NCBI GenBank assembly: GCA_031963415.1
Contig: JASSUI010000001.1
Span: forward strand, 2,108,001-2,172,000
Source of the DNA: JASSUD01 sp031963415
GTDB taxonomy: Bacteria; Pseudomonadota; Gammaproteobacteria; Burkholderiales; Burkholderiaceae
DNA: 64,000 nt
Direction of reading: 5' to 3'
The notes below the pieces were generated by a model. It was not told where the DNA came from. It ran no database searches and saw only the letters and a program-made list of their open reading frames with translations. Both the position numbers and the translations under genes were made by a program. This document shows, piece by piece, positions 52,372 to 62,169 of this stretch. The stretch's first letter is position 1. Each line of letters begins with the position of its first letter.

Positions 52372-54159
52372 TTAGTTTGCTTGGCCCTTATTAAGAGCAG
52401 CTAATATCATATTAAGCTGCTCTTGTTGCTGTGCCGCTAACCTTTCTTCACGAGCCTTAGCTGCTGCTTCTCTCTGTTCAAGCAGAGCAATCAATTCTGC
52501 CTTTTCTTGTTTAGCTCTTTCCAAAATAGCTTTCCTTTCCTGCTTAGAAAGCTCTCTCTCTTCGATAATTGTCCTTTCAAGAGTAGTAATTCGATCTTTA
52601 AGTTCTTCAAGCTCCGGCGTAGAAGGTCTACGCGGCTCTTCTGTCGCAGAGGCGGAGGGGAAGCTTTCCTGTGGCATTGTAGGACTACTAGTCTTAGGTG
52701 AGACGAATTGCCGTTGCCCAATGGCCAGGCTTTCAGGAACGGAGGCTAAAGAAGCATTTGAATTTAAAGAAGTACTTGAGCTGTTGCTCTGTAGCCCTAT
52801 TTGTCTTACTGCTGAATTAAACCGTTGCTCTAGTCTGGTCTGATCTTTTCTCACCGCTTTTAATTCATCAAGCACTTCGCTAAGAACGGCGGTTTGTGCA
52901 ACACTGCTATCGGAAAGCGTGCCCAGAGAGCCAGCAACCTGTCCTGTCACATAAGCTAGGTTCGGGTCAACTCTTAGATATTGATTATCTTGCCTATTAT
53001 TGTTAACCCCCCGTGGGTCCATATCAACCTCTGAAGCTAATAGTTTTAATGCTTGCTCTAAATCGTTTTTTAACGTTTTTCTAAAAGCATTCTGAAAATC
53101 TAATTGCCGCTTTTCTGAAAAGTTCCAGCACTTTAATATAAAGTAGACAGTTCCTGCAAGGGCGGCCCCTACAGCACCGCCAGCGGCCAGCGCAATTCTA
53201 ATAGACCACTCCGAACCGCCCGTTTCATTCACTAAATGATTGAAATCTCTGAGTGGGTTTTTTTCAGTGATTTCATCTAACTTAATTTTTTTATTTTTCT
53301 CTTCATCAATAAAGCTTCTTAAACTTTCAATCGCTTCTTTAAACGTGATGACTGACACCTGCTGACTATCACCCGTGTCATTCACTAATGGTGGAGAGGT
53401 AGCAGCTGGGCTCTCTGCCTGCTCGCCTTCCTCTGAAGTTGTGTCATTTAAAACTTCAATGGCACGATCCGTAGAAAGCCCGTGTCGGTAGGTCGATGCT
53501 CTACCTTCTGCAAACGCCTGCTTACACGCCTCATCAGGAAAATCATTTCCTTGTTTTTGTCTTCTTTGATAAGCCGTACATAGATTTCTAATAAGTTTTT
53601 TCGCCTCTAGGTATAAGGCAAACTCATTATTTTTACGTTTTAGTGCATCATCTTCATTTTCTAGCGATAAATTATTTTTAGTATAAAGCTGCTCTTTAAA
53701 CAGTTTATCTAACTTAGCTCCCATCTCCCTGAGCACCCCAATGATGGGGTCTTCAGGCGCAACAACGGTAAAAGCCCCTTCAACCTCTTGTGTTGAAGGG
53801 GCGTCGGGTAACGCCAACGTTTTCGGCAAGTGACGATGAAGCGTTAAATAACAAGCCGTGAGGCTCTTATGCTGTTTGCTGCTATGCTCGGCTAAGTAAT
53901 TTAAAAAGGGGTCTTCTTGCTTTTCTCCCGGTGCTTTAAGCCTTAATAAATCTTGCTGAGTATGCGGGATAAAAGCGCCTAAAAAATCTCTACGAAAGCC
54001 TGGCCTAGTTATAGGTTCGTCAACGTCTCGACCTACGCCTAAATCGTTAAACCCGTTCTCAGGCAACAAAGAACTTGCCTGAGAACCTGTTGCTTTTAAA
54101 CAGAGCGGATTACGTGCATATAAATAGGTCGGGCTATAAGGCAAAACCGAGCTACGCAT
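52372..54159 (-). CDS. Large protein of unknown function with one membrane segment and coiled-coil tail
   Basis: 595 residues. The N half is polar with helical stretches; a single hydrophobic segment (about 319-345, IRIALAAGGAVGAALAGTVY) is followed by a region with SSSTSLNSNASLAS low complexity and a strong C-terminal coiled coil (about 510-590, RTIIEERELSKQERKAILE, then EAAAKAREERLAAQQQEQLN). No signal peptide. The layout recalls membrane-inserting effectors or translocators of intracellular bacteria, but no family is recognised. It lies in the accessory block between pyrC' and apaH. Confidence 0.7.
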   Translation of the reverse strand: MRSSVLPYSPTYLYARNPLCLKATGSQASSLLPENGFNDLGVGRDVDEPITRPGFRRDFLGAFIPHTQQDLLRLKAPGEKQEDPFLNYLAEHSSKQHKSLTACYLTLHRHLPKTLALPDAPSTQEVEGAFTVVAPEDPIIGVLREMGAKLDKLFKEQLYTKNNLSLENEDDALKRKNNEFALYLEAKKLIRNLCTAYQRRQKQGNDFPDEACKQAFAEGRASTYRHGLSTDRAIEVLNDTTSEEGEQAESPAATSPPLVNDTGDSQQVSVITFKEAIESLRSFIDEEKNKKIKLDEITEKNPLRDFNHLVNETGGSEWSIRIALAAGGAVGAALAGTVYFILKCWNFSEKRQLDFQNAFRKTLKNDLEQALKLLASEVDMDPRGVNNNRQDNQYLRVDPNLAYVTGQVAGSLGTLSDSSVAQTAVLSEVLDELKAVRKDQTRLEQRFNSAVRQIGLQSNSSSTSLNSNASLASVPESLAIGQRQFVSPKTSSPTMPQESFPSASATEEPRRPSTPELEELKDRITTLERTIIEERELSKQERKAILERAKQEKAELIALLEQREAAAKAREERLAAQQQEQLNMILAALNKGQAN

Positions 54160-54350
54160 AATTTATCCTCTTTGCGCAAACCTTTTTAGGAAAAGCTGAC
54201 AGAAATGCATAACTCTGAAGTCTCTTCGGAAAATTCTTAACTTCCTATAGGTTCACGACCTGAGTTAACCTTTTCACCTTAACCGTAAAAAACTTGAATG
54301 GATAAAATGAAATGGCTACGAATTAAGCTAAAACTGCGACTTAATCCGAT

Positions 54351-54746
54351 TGCCCTTACGATGGCCATACATTGGCTGAAGCACTAGAACATGCAGCGAT
54401 CTTGAGTGAGGTGGCGCCAGAGGTGGCCATGGTAGACCGGGGTTACCGAGGCGTGAAGATTGCCGGGGTAAAAATTTATCACGCTGGCTTACGCCGAAGG
54501 ATCATGCGTACGCTACGTCCAATCATCAAGCGGCGCAGTGCCATTGAGCCGACCATTGGGCAGATGAAAGCAGATGGCAAAATGGGGCGCAATTGGCTCA
54601 AGGGTGCGCTAGGTGATGCCATCCATGCCGTGCTTTGTGGTGCTGGCCATAACCTGCGCATGATCCTCAGAAAGCTCAGGCTTTTTTACCTCTTACTTTT
54701 ATCCTTTTTATGTTGTCCTACAGGGAATGCCGCTTTGCGTTTTTAG
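54351..54746 (+). pseudogene. IS5-family transposase C-terminal fragment
   Basis: The frame gives PYDGHTLAEALEHA, VAMVDRGYRGV, RRSAIEPTIGQMKADGKM and the closing GAGHNLRMILRKLRLF: the last third of an IS5-family (DDE) transposase, with the final Glu motif. The N-terminal two thirds are absent and no matching end was found, so it is dead. It separates two unknown genes on the other strand. Confidence 0.85.
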
Positions 54747-54783
54747 CGTAAATTGAGGCGCAAAACTATTTATTCAGCACGAA

Positions 54784-56286
54784 CTAATTAGCCTGTAGCT
54801 GCGGCCGACTTGAAAAGAGAAAGAGCGGCGTCCATAGCTCTTTAGGGAAGTACCTCATATTCGTCTTTATTATGTTTGATACGTTGGCTCTTTGCGTTTT
54901 ATCAAGAAAGGCTTGTAGCACCAGTATGTTGCCCAGGCTAATCAACTTTTGCTGAGGGGCGGCTTGGAAGGTTCGGATAGTACGCTGCAGCTCTTTTGTT
55001 ATCTTCGATAGATTGCTCTTTACGATATCTGAAATTTGCCTCTGCAGGCGAGAGTGCTCTTTTTTTAACAGGGGGTAATTGCGTAGATGAGCCAAAAGAA
55101 TTAGCTCGGTATTTTGCGCATTATTTTCTTCCAGGTGCTGAACTAATCCGTGTAGGTATTCAATCATCTGCTCCCTATGCTGCGTTACATGTAGTCTGCT
55201 CAATAGAAGAGCCTGCACAGCCAAGGTACTGGTATTTTGAGCGAGAACCAAATTTGCGCACACGGCGCCAACCCAAATCGGCTTGGCTTGTCCATCAGAT
55301 TCGAGCGAGAGTTTTCTAACTAATTTTATAGCCCGTAATTGCAGGGCATCGAAGTGCGGAATGCAGGGCAGATACTGAATTAATTCCACAAGCGCTTGTC
55401 CCACTATTTCAGGTTGCGCCTGAGCGAGATAACGCTCAAATATATCAATGATGTAGAGGTATTCTTCTAGCGCGACTTCTTCCGTTGTGCGCAGAAAAAA
55501 TAAAAGTAATGCACATTGTTGTATGTTGATATCGATAGCGATCTGTGCAAACGGTTTTTGCGTAAGTTGGGCGAGTAAATCTATACGGAATTGAGCGTCG
55601 CAGAAGAGGGTATGAAATTGCGCAAGCAAATTGTTGCGAGATCGAGAATCGCAAAAGATCTGACGAAACTGAGGATCGTAGGCAAGTATTTTTAGCTGAT
55701 ATTCGCGCGGAATATCACCGCGAGTCAACAAATGAAGTCGATAACGTGGATCATGTATCGCTTGATGATGATCATCTAACACAAGTTGACCATTTTCGTT
55801 GCGCAGAAAATAAGCCGGTTTATTTTGATAAGTAGGAATCGTATGCGCTTGCCAATATAAAGGACGAATGTCTGCCTGCTGCCAAATCATTTCCTGGATT
55901 TCTACTGGTAGCTTACTGATATGGTGCGTCAGCGGATCAATCGGTTGTTGTTCCTGGCTGGCACCTGCTAAAAATTTTTCTCTCAGTTCCGTTAGCTTTG
56001 ACCAGGCAAAATCAACATAAAACTTGCGGCTCTTAAGTTTGGTGGCGATATCAAGGGTATTTGCTTGTAATCCACGATTAGATAGCGCGAGAATTTTTTC
56101 CGCTAATTTTATTAGCAGGCTGCTCTTCAATCTAGCGCACAGTGACTTGTCTTCAACAATAGGCAGCGTAATAAGCGTAGGGGATGACTGATCGTTATTA
56201 GGCACAGCAGCGTGGGAGGCCTCTGTTTGTTGAGTGTAACGCGTTAAATTAAAAGAGAGAAAAGGGCGATTGAAGAGGCCTAACAT
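54784..56286 (-). CDS. Helical protein of unknown function with an F-box-like segment
   Basis: 500 residues, no signal peptide or membrane span. Residues about 130-150 (HHISKLPVEIQEMIWQQAD) resemble the beginning of an F-box (LPxEIxxxI), followed by a long alpha-helical part that could be repeats (DPQFRQIFCDSRSRNNLL, then DAQFRIDLLAQL). No Shine-Dalgarno is seen before the ATG at 56286. The F-box reading is weak. It may be another host-directed protein, given the F-box-LRR gene at 19391. Confidence 0.6.
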   Translation of the reverse strand: MLGLFNRPFLSFNLTRYTQQTEASHAAVPNNDQSSPTLITLPIVEDKSLCARLKSSLLIKLAEKILALSNRGLQANTLDIATKLKSRKFYVDFAWSKLTELREKFLAGASQEQQPIDPLTHHISKLPVEIQEMIWQQADIRPLYWQAHTIPTYQNKPAYFLRNENGQLVLDDHHQAIHDPRYRLHLLTRGDIPREYQLKILAYDPQFRQIFCDSRSRNNLLAQFHTLFCDAQFRIDLLAQLTQKPFAQIAIDINIQQCALLLFFLRTTEEVALEEYLYIIDIFERYLAQAQPEIVGQALVELIQYLPCIPHFDALQLRAIKLVRKLSLESDGQAKPIWVGAVCANLVLAQNTSTLAVQALLLSRLHVTQHREQMIEYLHGLVQHLEENNAQNTELILLAHLRNYPLLKKEHSRLQRQISDIVKSNLSKITKELQRTIRTFQAAPQQKLISLGNILVLQAFLDKTQRANVSNIIKTNMRYFPKELWTPLFLFSSRPQLQAN

Positions 56287-56460
56287 ATCTATGGTGCTTG
56301 TTTTGTTCTATCTATGGCACAAATAGGCATGCGAGAAATGATGCAGATTAAGAGCTCATACAGAACAATTCAAGCAGCGCGATAGACTATTTTATAGGCG
56401 CTAGGCAAGGATTAACGTATCTTCGCTCGAAAAACAGAGAATTCTTAGCGGTTGCAGTTA

Positions 56461-57321
56461 TCAGGAGGCAGGGGTGGCTTGTGGACAATCTACCTGCGTT
56501 ACCCTGCGCTTTGTTGGGTCAGCATGGAGCGACACCGCACTTAACTGTTTGCCCCACACACAACCACTATCGAGTCCACATAAATTGTCACGCAACATCA
56601 GGCCAAGTGCGGCCCAATGACCAAACACAATAGTTGTGTCACAGGTGCGCCGACCTGGTACGTCAAACCAAGGCGTTAAATGGGTGGGTGCGTTTTCAGG
56701 GCCGCTTTTTGTACCGAGCTCTAAGCTACCATCTGCACGGCAAAAACGAATGCGCGTGAAAACGTTAGCAATCATCCGCAAGCGCTCATAACCACGAAGT
56801 GCATCGTGCCAATGCTCTGGCTGAGGGCCAAACAAATGTCGGATATGCGTTTTCCAATTAGGCGCGCGTAACGCCGCTTCAAGTTCCCTGGCTAGTGCTA
56901 ATGTTTGATTAAGATCCCACTGCGGTAAAACGCCCGCGTGTACAAGCAGCATGCCATTTGCATAATGCGCAAGGGGCTGATGTCTAATCCAATCGATGAG
57001 TTCAACCGCATCCGGTGCCTCGAGAATTTCGCTAAGTGTATCTCCTGCATGGGCTTGCCGTACGCCAGCGGCAATGCCTAGTAAGTGCAACTCATGGTTG
57101 CCTAGTACAGTAACCACTCTTTCTGCCAGGCTGATCACATCACGCAACGTCCCGAGCGAATCAGTGCCGCGATTAATTAAATCGCCAGTAAACCAAATAG
57201 GGGTGTGCGCAGCAGGATTAGCTTTAGCGAGTAAATATTGCAAAGCACTGCGACAACCTTGTACGTCACCGATAGCCAGTGGAATTCGGGCTGAATCATC
57301 AGTTTGCTGAGGTAGGTGCAT
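56461..57321 (-). CDS. apaH: Symmetrical bis(5'-nucleosyl)-tetraphosphatase
   Basis: 286 residues. Metallophosphatase motifs: IGDVQGC, GDLINRG, LGNHELH and LLVHAGVLPQWD; later VFGHWAALGL. It splits Ap4A into two ADP and, in enterobacteria, also decaps Np4-capped RNA. In Burkholderia it sits between plsC and the rfb operon; here plsC is absent. Transcribed away from rfbB. Confidence 0.94.
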   Translation of the reverse strand: MHLPQQTDDSARIPLAIGDVQGCRSALQYLLAKANPAAHTPIWFTGDLINRGTDSLGTLRDVISLAERVVTVLGNHELHLLGIAAGVRQAHAGDTLSEILEAPDAVELIDWIRHQPLAHYANGMLLVHAGVLPQWDLNQTLALARELEAALRAPNWKTHIRHLFGPQPEHWHDALRGYERLRMIANVFTRIRFCRADGSLELGTKSGPENAPTHLTPWFDVPGRRTCDTTIVFGHWAALGLMLRDNLCGLDSGCVWGKQLSAVSLHADPTKRRVTQVDCPQATPAS

Positions 57322-57756
57322 GGGGTTTTAAGATTTGGGTCCAAGTTAGGAAACTCCTGCAAAACCCTAATGGCAACGCATGTTTCCTTGCTGTATGAAT
57401 GCGCTGGAGTAAACACAAGTGTTGCGATTGGAGTCTTGCAGAGGTTTTTTAGCTGGAAGATTGTAGTCGATGAGGCGTACCGATTTGTTCCATATTGCCG
57501 CACTTACTTAATTTTTCTGCTATTTAGCCGTGCTATTCTTTTTTCCTGATTTATTTAGCTTCTTTGGTGCTCCGTATACTTTTTTAGTAATTGAGATTTA
57601 AGAAAATAGTCAAGAAGCTTTAAGAGGTTTGGCTCTACTGTTAGGACATGCTGACTTTTTATAATGCGCTGCTTATTAGGGCGTGTCTGAGCAGATTTTC
57701 CCGGTCCTTGCGCTATGGCTAGGCACCAAATAAACGGTTAAACGAAAGAGAAAAAT
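57322..57756. other. Divergent intergenic region apaH-rfbB with a worn palindrome
   Basis: CTCCTGCAAAACCCTAATGG, near 57350, and the imperfect complement near 57430-57452 (GGAGTCTTGCAGAGG) enclose TTCCTTGCTGTATG, a likely far-decayed copy of the repeat family. TATAAT at 57660-57665 could be the rfb -10 box; the -35 is unclear. Confidence 0.45.
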
Positions 57757-58821
57757 ATGCTTTTAGTGACAGGTGGGGCTGGCTTTATCGGCGCTAATTT
57801 CTTGCTTGAATGGTTAGCGAATTCGCAAGAATGCGTGGTGAATGTGGATAAGCTAACTTACGCAGGAAATTTTAATAATCTACGCACTTTGCAGCAGGAT
57901 GAACGGCATATTTTTGCCTGTATGGATATTAATGATCGTGCTGCGTTGGATAAGCTATTTATTCAGCATAAGCCGCGCGCAGTGATTCATTTTGCGGCAG
58001 AAAGCCATGTTGATCGCTCAATCGAAGCGCCAACCGATTTTGTGCAAACCAATGTCGTTGGTACTTTTACGTTGCTCGAAGCCGCCCGTGCTTACTGGCA
58101 AAATCTGGCGCAAGCAGAGCAAGCTGCGTTTCGCTTTTTGCATATTTCAACTGATGAAGTATACGGTTCTCTTAAGGCCGATGAGCGACCTTTTTCCGAG
58201 TTGACGCCGTACGCACCAAATAGTCCTTATTCGGCGGCTAAAGCAAGTTCCGACCATTTTGTACGTGCCTATCATCATACCTATGGCCTGCCAACATTGA
58301 CGGTACATTGCTCAAATAATTATGGCCCGTATCAATTTCCTGAAAAATTAATACCGCTGATGATTACCAATGCACTAGCAGGTCGGCCTTTGCCCATTTA
58401 TGGCGATGGACAAAACGTGCGTGACTGGCTCTATGTCAAAGATCATTGTTCAGCCATTCGGCAAGTATTAGCGCATGGCCGTTGTGGGGATACCTACAAT
58501 ATTGGTGGCGATAATCAAAAAACAAACTTAGAGGTCGTGCGCATGATATGTGCACTGCTTGATCAAATAAAACCGAAAGCTTCTGGTTCATATGCAGAGC
58601 AAGTTGTATTAGTCAAAGATCGCTTAGGACATGATCGTCGCTATGCGATTGATGCCACAAAGATTAAGCGTGAATTAGGTTGGCAGCCAACAGAAACGTT
58701 TGAAACAGGCCTTGCCAAAACATTGCTTTGGTATCTTGATCAGGAACAATGGATACAAGAAATTACATCCGGTGATTATCGTCGCTGGGCAGAGGTGCAT
58801 GGCGCGAACAATAATGGATAG
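57757..58821 (+). CDS. rfbB: dTDP-glucose 4,6-dehydratase
   Basis: 354 residues. NAD site TGGAGFIGANF, HFAAESHVDRS, STDEVYG and the SDR catalytic YSAAK. It performs the second step of dTDP-L-rhamnose synthesis. First gene of rfbBACD; 32 nt to rfbA. Rhamnose normally goes into lipopolysaccharide O-antigen. Confidence 0.96.
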   Translation: MLLVTGGAGFIGANFLLEWLANSQECVVNVDKLTYAGNFNNLRTLQQDERHIFACMDINDRAALDKLFIQHKPRAVIHFAAESHVDRSIEAPTDFVQTNVVGTFTLLEAARAYWQNLAQAEQAAFRFLHISTDEVYGSLKADERPFSELTPYAPNSPYSAAKASSDHFVRAYHHTYGLPTLTVHCSNNYGPYQFPEKLIPLMITNALAGRPLPIYGDGQNVRDWLYVKDHCSAIRQVLAHGRCGDTYNIGGDNQKTNLEVVRMICALLDQIKPKASGSYAEQVVLVKDRLGHDRRYAIDATKIKRELGWQPTETFETGLAKTLLWYLDQEQWIQEITSGDYRRWAEVHGANNNG

Positions 58822-58853
58822 CACCCAGAGAATGAATACTATGGAGTTAACTG

Positions 58854-59735
58854 ATGACATATAAAGGCATCATTCTCGCTGGCGGCAAAGGCACGCGACT
58901 GTATCCTGCTACCCAAGCGGTATCGAAACAGCTATTGCCAGTCTATGACAAGCCGATGATCTATTACCCAATGTCAACGTTAATGACAGCTGATATTAGA
59001 GATATCTTAATTATCACGACCCCGCACGATATGCCTCGCTTCCAATCGATGCTTGGCGATGGCAGTCAGTGGGGGATGAATCTTCAGTATGCCGCACAAC
59101 CTTCACCGGATGGGCTGGCACAAGCTTTTCTAATTGGACGTGATTTTATTAATCACCAGCCTGTGTCGTTGGTGTTAGGTGACAATATTTTTCACGGGCA
59201 CAATCTTGCTCAGCAACTCAAAGAAGCAAAGCAGCGCGACGCTGGCGCAACGGTATTTGCATACCATGTGCAAGATCCGGAGCGTTATGGGGTCGTTGAA
59301 TTTGATCCTTCTTTTCGTGCTGTATCGATTGAAGAAAAGCCGGCTAAACCTCGTTCTCACTATGCGGTAACCGGACTTTACTTCTATGACTCGCAAGTAT
59401 GCGATATCGCGGCTGATCTTAAGCCTTCGGCACGTGGCGAATTGGAGATCACCGACATTAATTTACGCTACCTTAAGCAAGGACAACTCACGGTAGAGTT
59501 AATGGGACGTGGCTGCGCTTGGCTGGATACAGGCACCCCAGAAGCATTAGTTGAAGCTACCGTTTTTGTTGCCGCGTTACAAAAACGCCAAGGATTCATG
59601 ATCGCTTGTCCTGAAGAAATTGCTTATCGGCAAGGCTGGATCGATGGCGAACAGTTGCAACGATTAGCCGCGCCACTTCTCAAAAATGATTACGGAAAAT
59701 ATTTGCAAAATCTTTTGGTGGAACAAGTCGCATGA
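58854..59735 (+). CDS. rfbA: Glucose-1-phosphate thymidylyltransferase
   Basis: 293 residues. The nucleotide-binding GGKGTRLYPAT opens the protein; LVLGDNIFHG and EEKPAKPRSHYAVTGLYFYD follow. It makes dTDP-glucose, the first step of the pathway. Its last four bases overlap rfbC (ATGA), indicating translational coupling. Confidence 0.96.
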   Translation: MTYKGIILAGGKGTRLYPATQAVSKQLLPVYDKPMIYYPMSTLMTADIRDILIITTPHDMPRFQSMLGDGSQWGMNLQYAAQPSPDGLAQAFLIGRDFINHQPVSLVLGDNIFHGHNLAQQLKEAKQRDAGATVFAYHVQDPERYGVVEFDPSFRAVSIEEKPAKPRSHYAVTGLYFYDSQVCDIAADLKPSARGELEITDINLRYLKQGQLTVELMGRGCAWLDTGTPEALVEATVFVAALQKRQGFMIACPEEIAYRQGWIDGEQLQRLAAPLLKNDYGKYLQNLLVEQVA

Positions 59736-60280
59736 TTAAGCAGATAACGCCCACTGCATTGCCTGAAGTCAAAATTATTGAACCTCAGGTTTTTGCAGAC
59801 GCGCGCGGTTTTTTCTTTGAGAGTTTCAACCAGCGTGAATTTAATCAAGCGATCGAAGCGGATGTGCAGTTTGTGCAAGATAACCACTCGCATTCGGTCA
59901 AGCATGTATTGCGGGGGTTGCATTATCAAATTCAGCGCCCACAGGGTAAATTAGTGCGGGTGATCGTGGGTGAGATATTTGATGTCGCGGTCGATATCCG
60001 CAAAAACTCGCCTAATTTCGGCCAATGGATTGGTGTGCATCTATCGGCAGAAAACAAGCGTCAATTGTGGATCCCCGAAGGCTTTGCGCATGGCTTTTTA
60101 GTGTTGTCTGAAACGGCAGAGTTTTTATATAAAACGACAGACTATTGGTATCCAGAGTATGAGCGCAGCATTTTATGGAATGACTCGACCATTGGTATCG
60201 AGTGGCCGCTGCATACCGAGCCGTTGCTTGCCCAAAAAGATCGGCAAGCCAGCACGTTAGCTGATGCTGAAGCATTATGA
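59732..60280 (+). CDS. rfbC: dTDP-4-dehydrorhamnose 3,5-epimerase
   Basis: 182 residues, cupin fold. DARGFFFESFNQREF, VLRGLHYQ (catalytic His), FDVAVDIRKNSP and PEGFAHGFLVLS are family motifs. The third step of rhamnose synthesis. It overlaps both neighbours by four bases. Confidence 0.96.
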   Translation: MIKQITPTALPEVKIIEPQVFADARGFFFESFNQREFNQAIEADVQFVQDNHSHSVKHVLRGLHYQIQRPQGKLVRVIVGEIFDVAVDIRKNSPNFGQWIGVHLSAENKRQLWIPEGFAHGFLVLSETAEFLYKTTDYWYPEYERSILWNDSTIGIEWPLHTEPLLAQKDRQASTLADAEAL

Positions 60281-61176
60281 GAATTCTCGTAACAGGTAAG
60301 AATGGGCAAGTTGGCTGGGAGCTTATGCGTAGCCTTGCTGTATTGGGTGAGGTGATTGGCTGCGATCGCAGAGAAGCCGATTTTTCTCGGCCGCAATCTC
60401 TGATTAGTCTGATTGAGAAAATTTGCCCAGATGTTATCGTTAACGCCGCTGCTTACACGGCAGTCGATCAAGCAGAATACGAAGAAGAGCTTGCCACCTG
60501 TATTAATGGAGAAGCCGTCGCTGCGTTGGCACAGGTGGCCCAACGCCGACACCTTTTATTGATTCACTATTCGACCGATTATGTGTTTGATGGCACTAAG
60601 CCTGGCGAATATACCGAAGCGGATGAACCTGCACCGGTTAACGCTTATGGACGTAGCAAATTAGCTGGCGAGCGAGCGATTCAAGCAGCGGGGGGAGATT
60701 GGTTAATTTTCCGTACCAGCTGGGTTTATGCGAATCGTGGCAAGAATTTTTTGCGTACGATGTTGCGCCTGGCCGCTGAGCGCGAAACCCTCCAGGTAGT
60801 CGATGACCAAATAGGGACACCGACTAACGCTCGGATGATTGCCGACATGACCGCGCATATTATCCGGCAAGCGATGACTGAGCGACAGGCTGGCCGTTTT
60901 ACTAGCAGCATTTTTAATTTAACCGCCGCGGGTTTAACCAGTTGGCATGATTTTGCGCAGACCATTATTCAAAGCGCTCGGGCACTGCTGCCGGAGAACG
61001 CGCTTAAAGTTACAGCGGTACAACCTATCTCAACGAGTGCCTACGCGAGTGCTACACAGCGACCACAGAAAGTTAGCCTAGCGCGTTCAAAATTGATCGA
61101 ACGCTTCAATTTGCATGCGCCAGATTGGCGTGAGGTGGTGCAGTTAACATTAGCTGAAATGTTAGAGAAGCGCTGA
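60277..61176 (+). CDS. rfbD: dTDP-4-dehydrorhamnose reductase
   Basis: 299 residues. NADPH site ILVTGKNGQVGWEL, YSTDYVFDG and catalytic YGRSK. The last step, giving dTDP-L-rhamnose. It overlaps rfbC by four bases; the glycosyltransferase follows about 115 nt later. Confidence 0.96.
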   Translation: MRILVTGKNGQVGWELMRSLAVLGEVIGCDRREADFSRPQSLISLIEKICPDVIVNAAAYTAVDQAEYEEELATCINGEAVAALAQVAQRRHLLLIHYSTDYVFDGTKPGEYTEADEPAPVNAYGRSKLAGERAIQAAGGDWLIFRTSWVYANRGKNFLRTMLRLAAERETLQVVDDQIGTPTNARMIADMTAHIIRQAMTERQAGRFTSSIFNLTAAGLTSWHDFAQTIIQSARALLPENALKVTAVQPISTSAYASATQRPQKVSLARSKLIERFNLHAPDWREVVQLTLAEMLEKR

Positions 61177-61292
61177 ATAAATCAGGAGCTGCAGATAATC
61201 AATTGTAACTTCGTGACCAGCACGAGTTGTCCTGTCTTCCCATGGCGCGCCTTATTGGAATCTGTTCTTGCGCAATCATTGAGAGCAATAAG

Positions 61293-62111
61293 TTGTTATC
61301 TATTTCAATCGTCTTTTTTGACTCCACAACAAATGTATTGGAAGCAACGCTGAAGCACCTTGCTGATGCGTTGTGCGCTTTACGTGAATACGACGATAGC
61401 ATTTATCCAACGCTCTTTTTGGTGAACAACAATCCCTCGCCCTTTACCTCCTCGGATAAAGCACGCTGCATGCAATGGGTGCCAGCAGAAGTGATATTTG
61501 AAGTCATCGAAGGCCAGGGAAACATTGGTTATGGTAGAGGCCATAACCTAGCGATACAGCGGACAAAACACCACTATCATCTGATTCTCAATCCAGATGT
61601 GATGATGGAGCGGATGGCATTGGTGAATGCGCTAGATTTCTTAAAAAAACATCTATCAATTGGCCTACTTGCTCCGCAGACGTTAGATCAACACGGCAAT
61701 ATGCAGTATCTGTGTCGACGCTATCCCACTCTTTTTGATCTCTTTCTGCGTGGCTTTGCACCAGCGAGTTTGCGCGATCGTTTTAAGCAAAGACTTGCGC
61801 ATTATGAAATGCATGATGTAATCAATGATGCTGAAGTGGCTTACGATTTACCGATGGTCAGCGGCTGTTTTATGCTGTTTCGCACAGCTTTGCTAAAACA
61901 ACTGAAAGGATTTGATCCTCGTTATTTTCTTTATTTTGAAGATAATGACCTCAGCCTAAGAGCCAGATCCATCACAAAAAATGCCTACGTCCCTTCCGTG
62001 CGCATCGTTCACTTAGGTGGTGGTGCCGCCCGCAAAGGGTGGCGCCATATCTTTCTCTTTTGCACTTCGGCCTTTAAATTTTTTAATCGTTTCGGCTGGC
62101 GTTTGGGATAG
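61293..62111 (+). CDS. Family 2 glycosyltransferase, rhamnosyltransferase (WbbL)-like
   Basis: 272 residues if translation begins at the TTG at 61293 (LLSISIVFFDS, where homologues begin); the open frame reaches back to 61227. The GT-A fold is visible: GNIGYGRGHNLAI, LILNPDV (Asp), MVSGCFMLFR and YFLYFEDNDLSLRA (WbbL-like acidic motif), then VRIVHLGGGAARKG. It would transfer rhamnose made by rfbBACD to a lipid-linked sugar at the inner membrane. A 3' fragment of a second copy lies at 63703-63789. Confidence 0.87.
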   Translation: MLSISIVFFDSTTNVLEATLKHLADALCALREYDDSIYPTLFLVNNNPSPFTSSDKARCMQWVPAEVIFEVIEGQGNIGYGRGHNLAIQRTKHHYHLILNPDVMMERMALVNALDFLKKHLSIGLLAPQTLDQHGNMQYLCRRYPTLFDLFLRGFAPASLRDRFKQRLAHYEMHDVINDAEVAYDLPMVSGCFMLFRTALLKQLKGFDPRYFLYFEDNDLSLRARSITKNAYVPSVRIVHLGGGAARKGWRHIFLFCTSAFKFFNRFGWRLG

Positions 62112-62169
62112 ATGGTTTAAAAATTGGGGCACTCCACTAAAAATAATGGAACAGGTCTACCTGCAGAGA

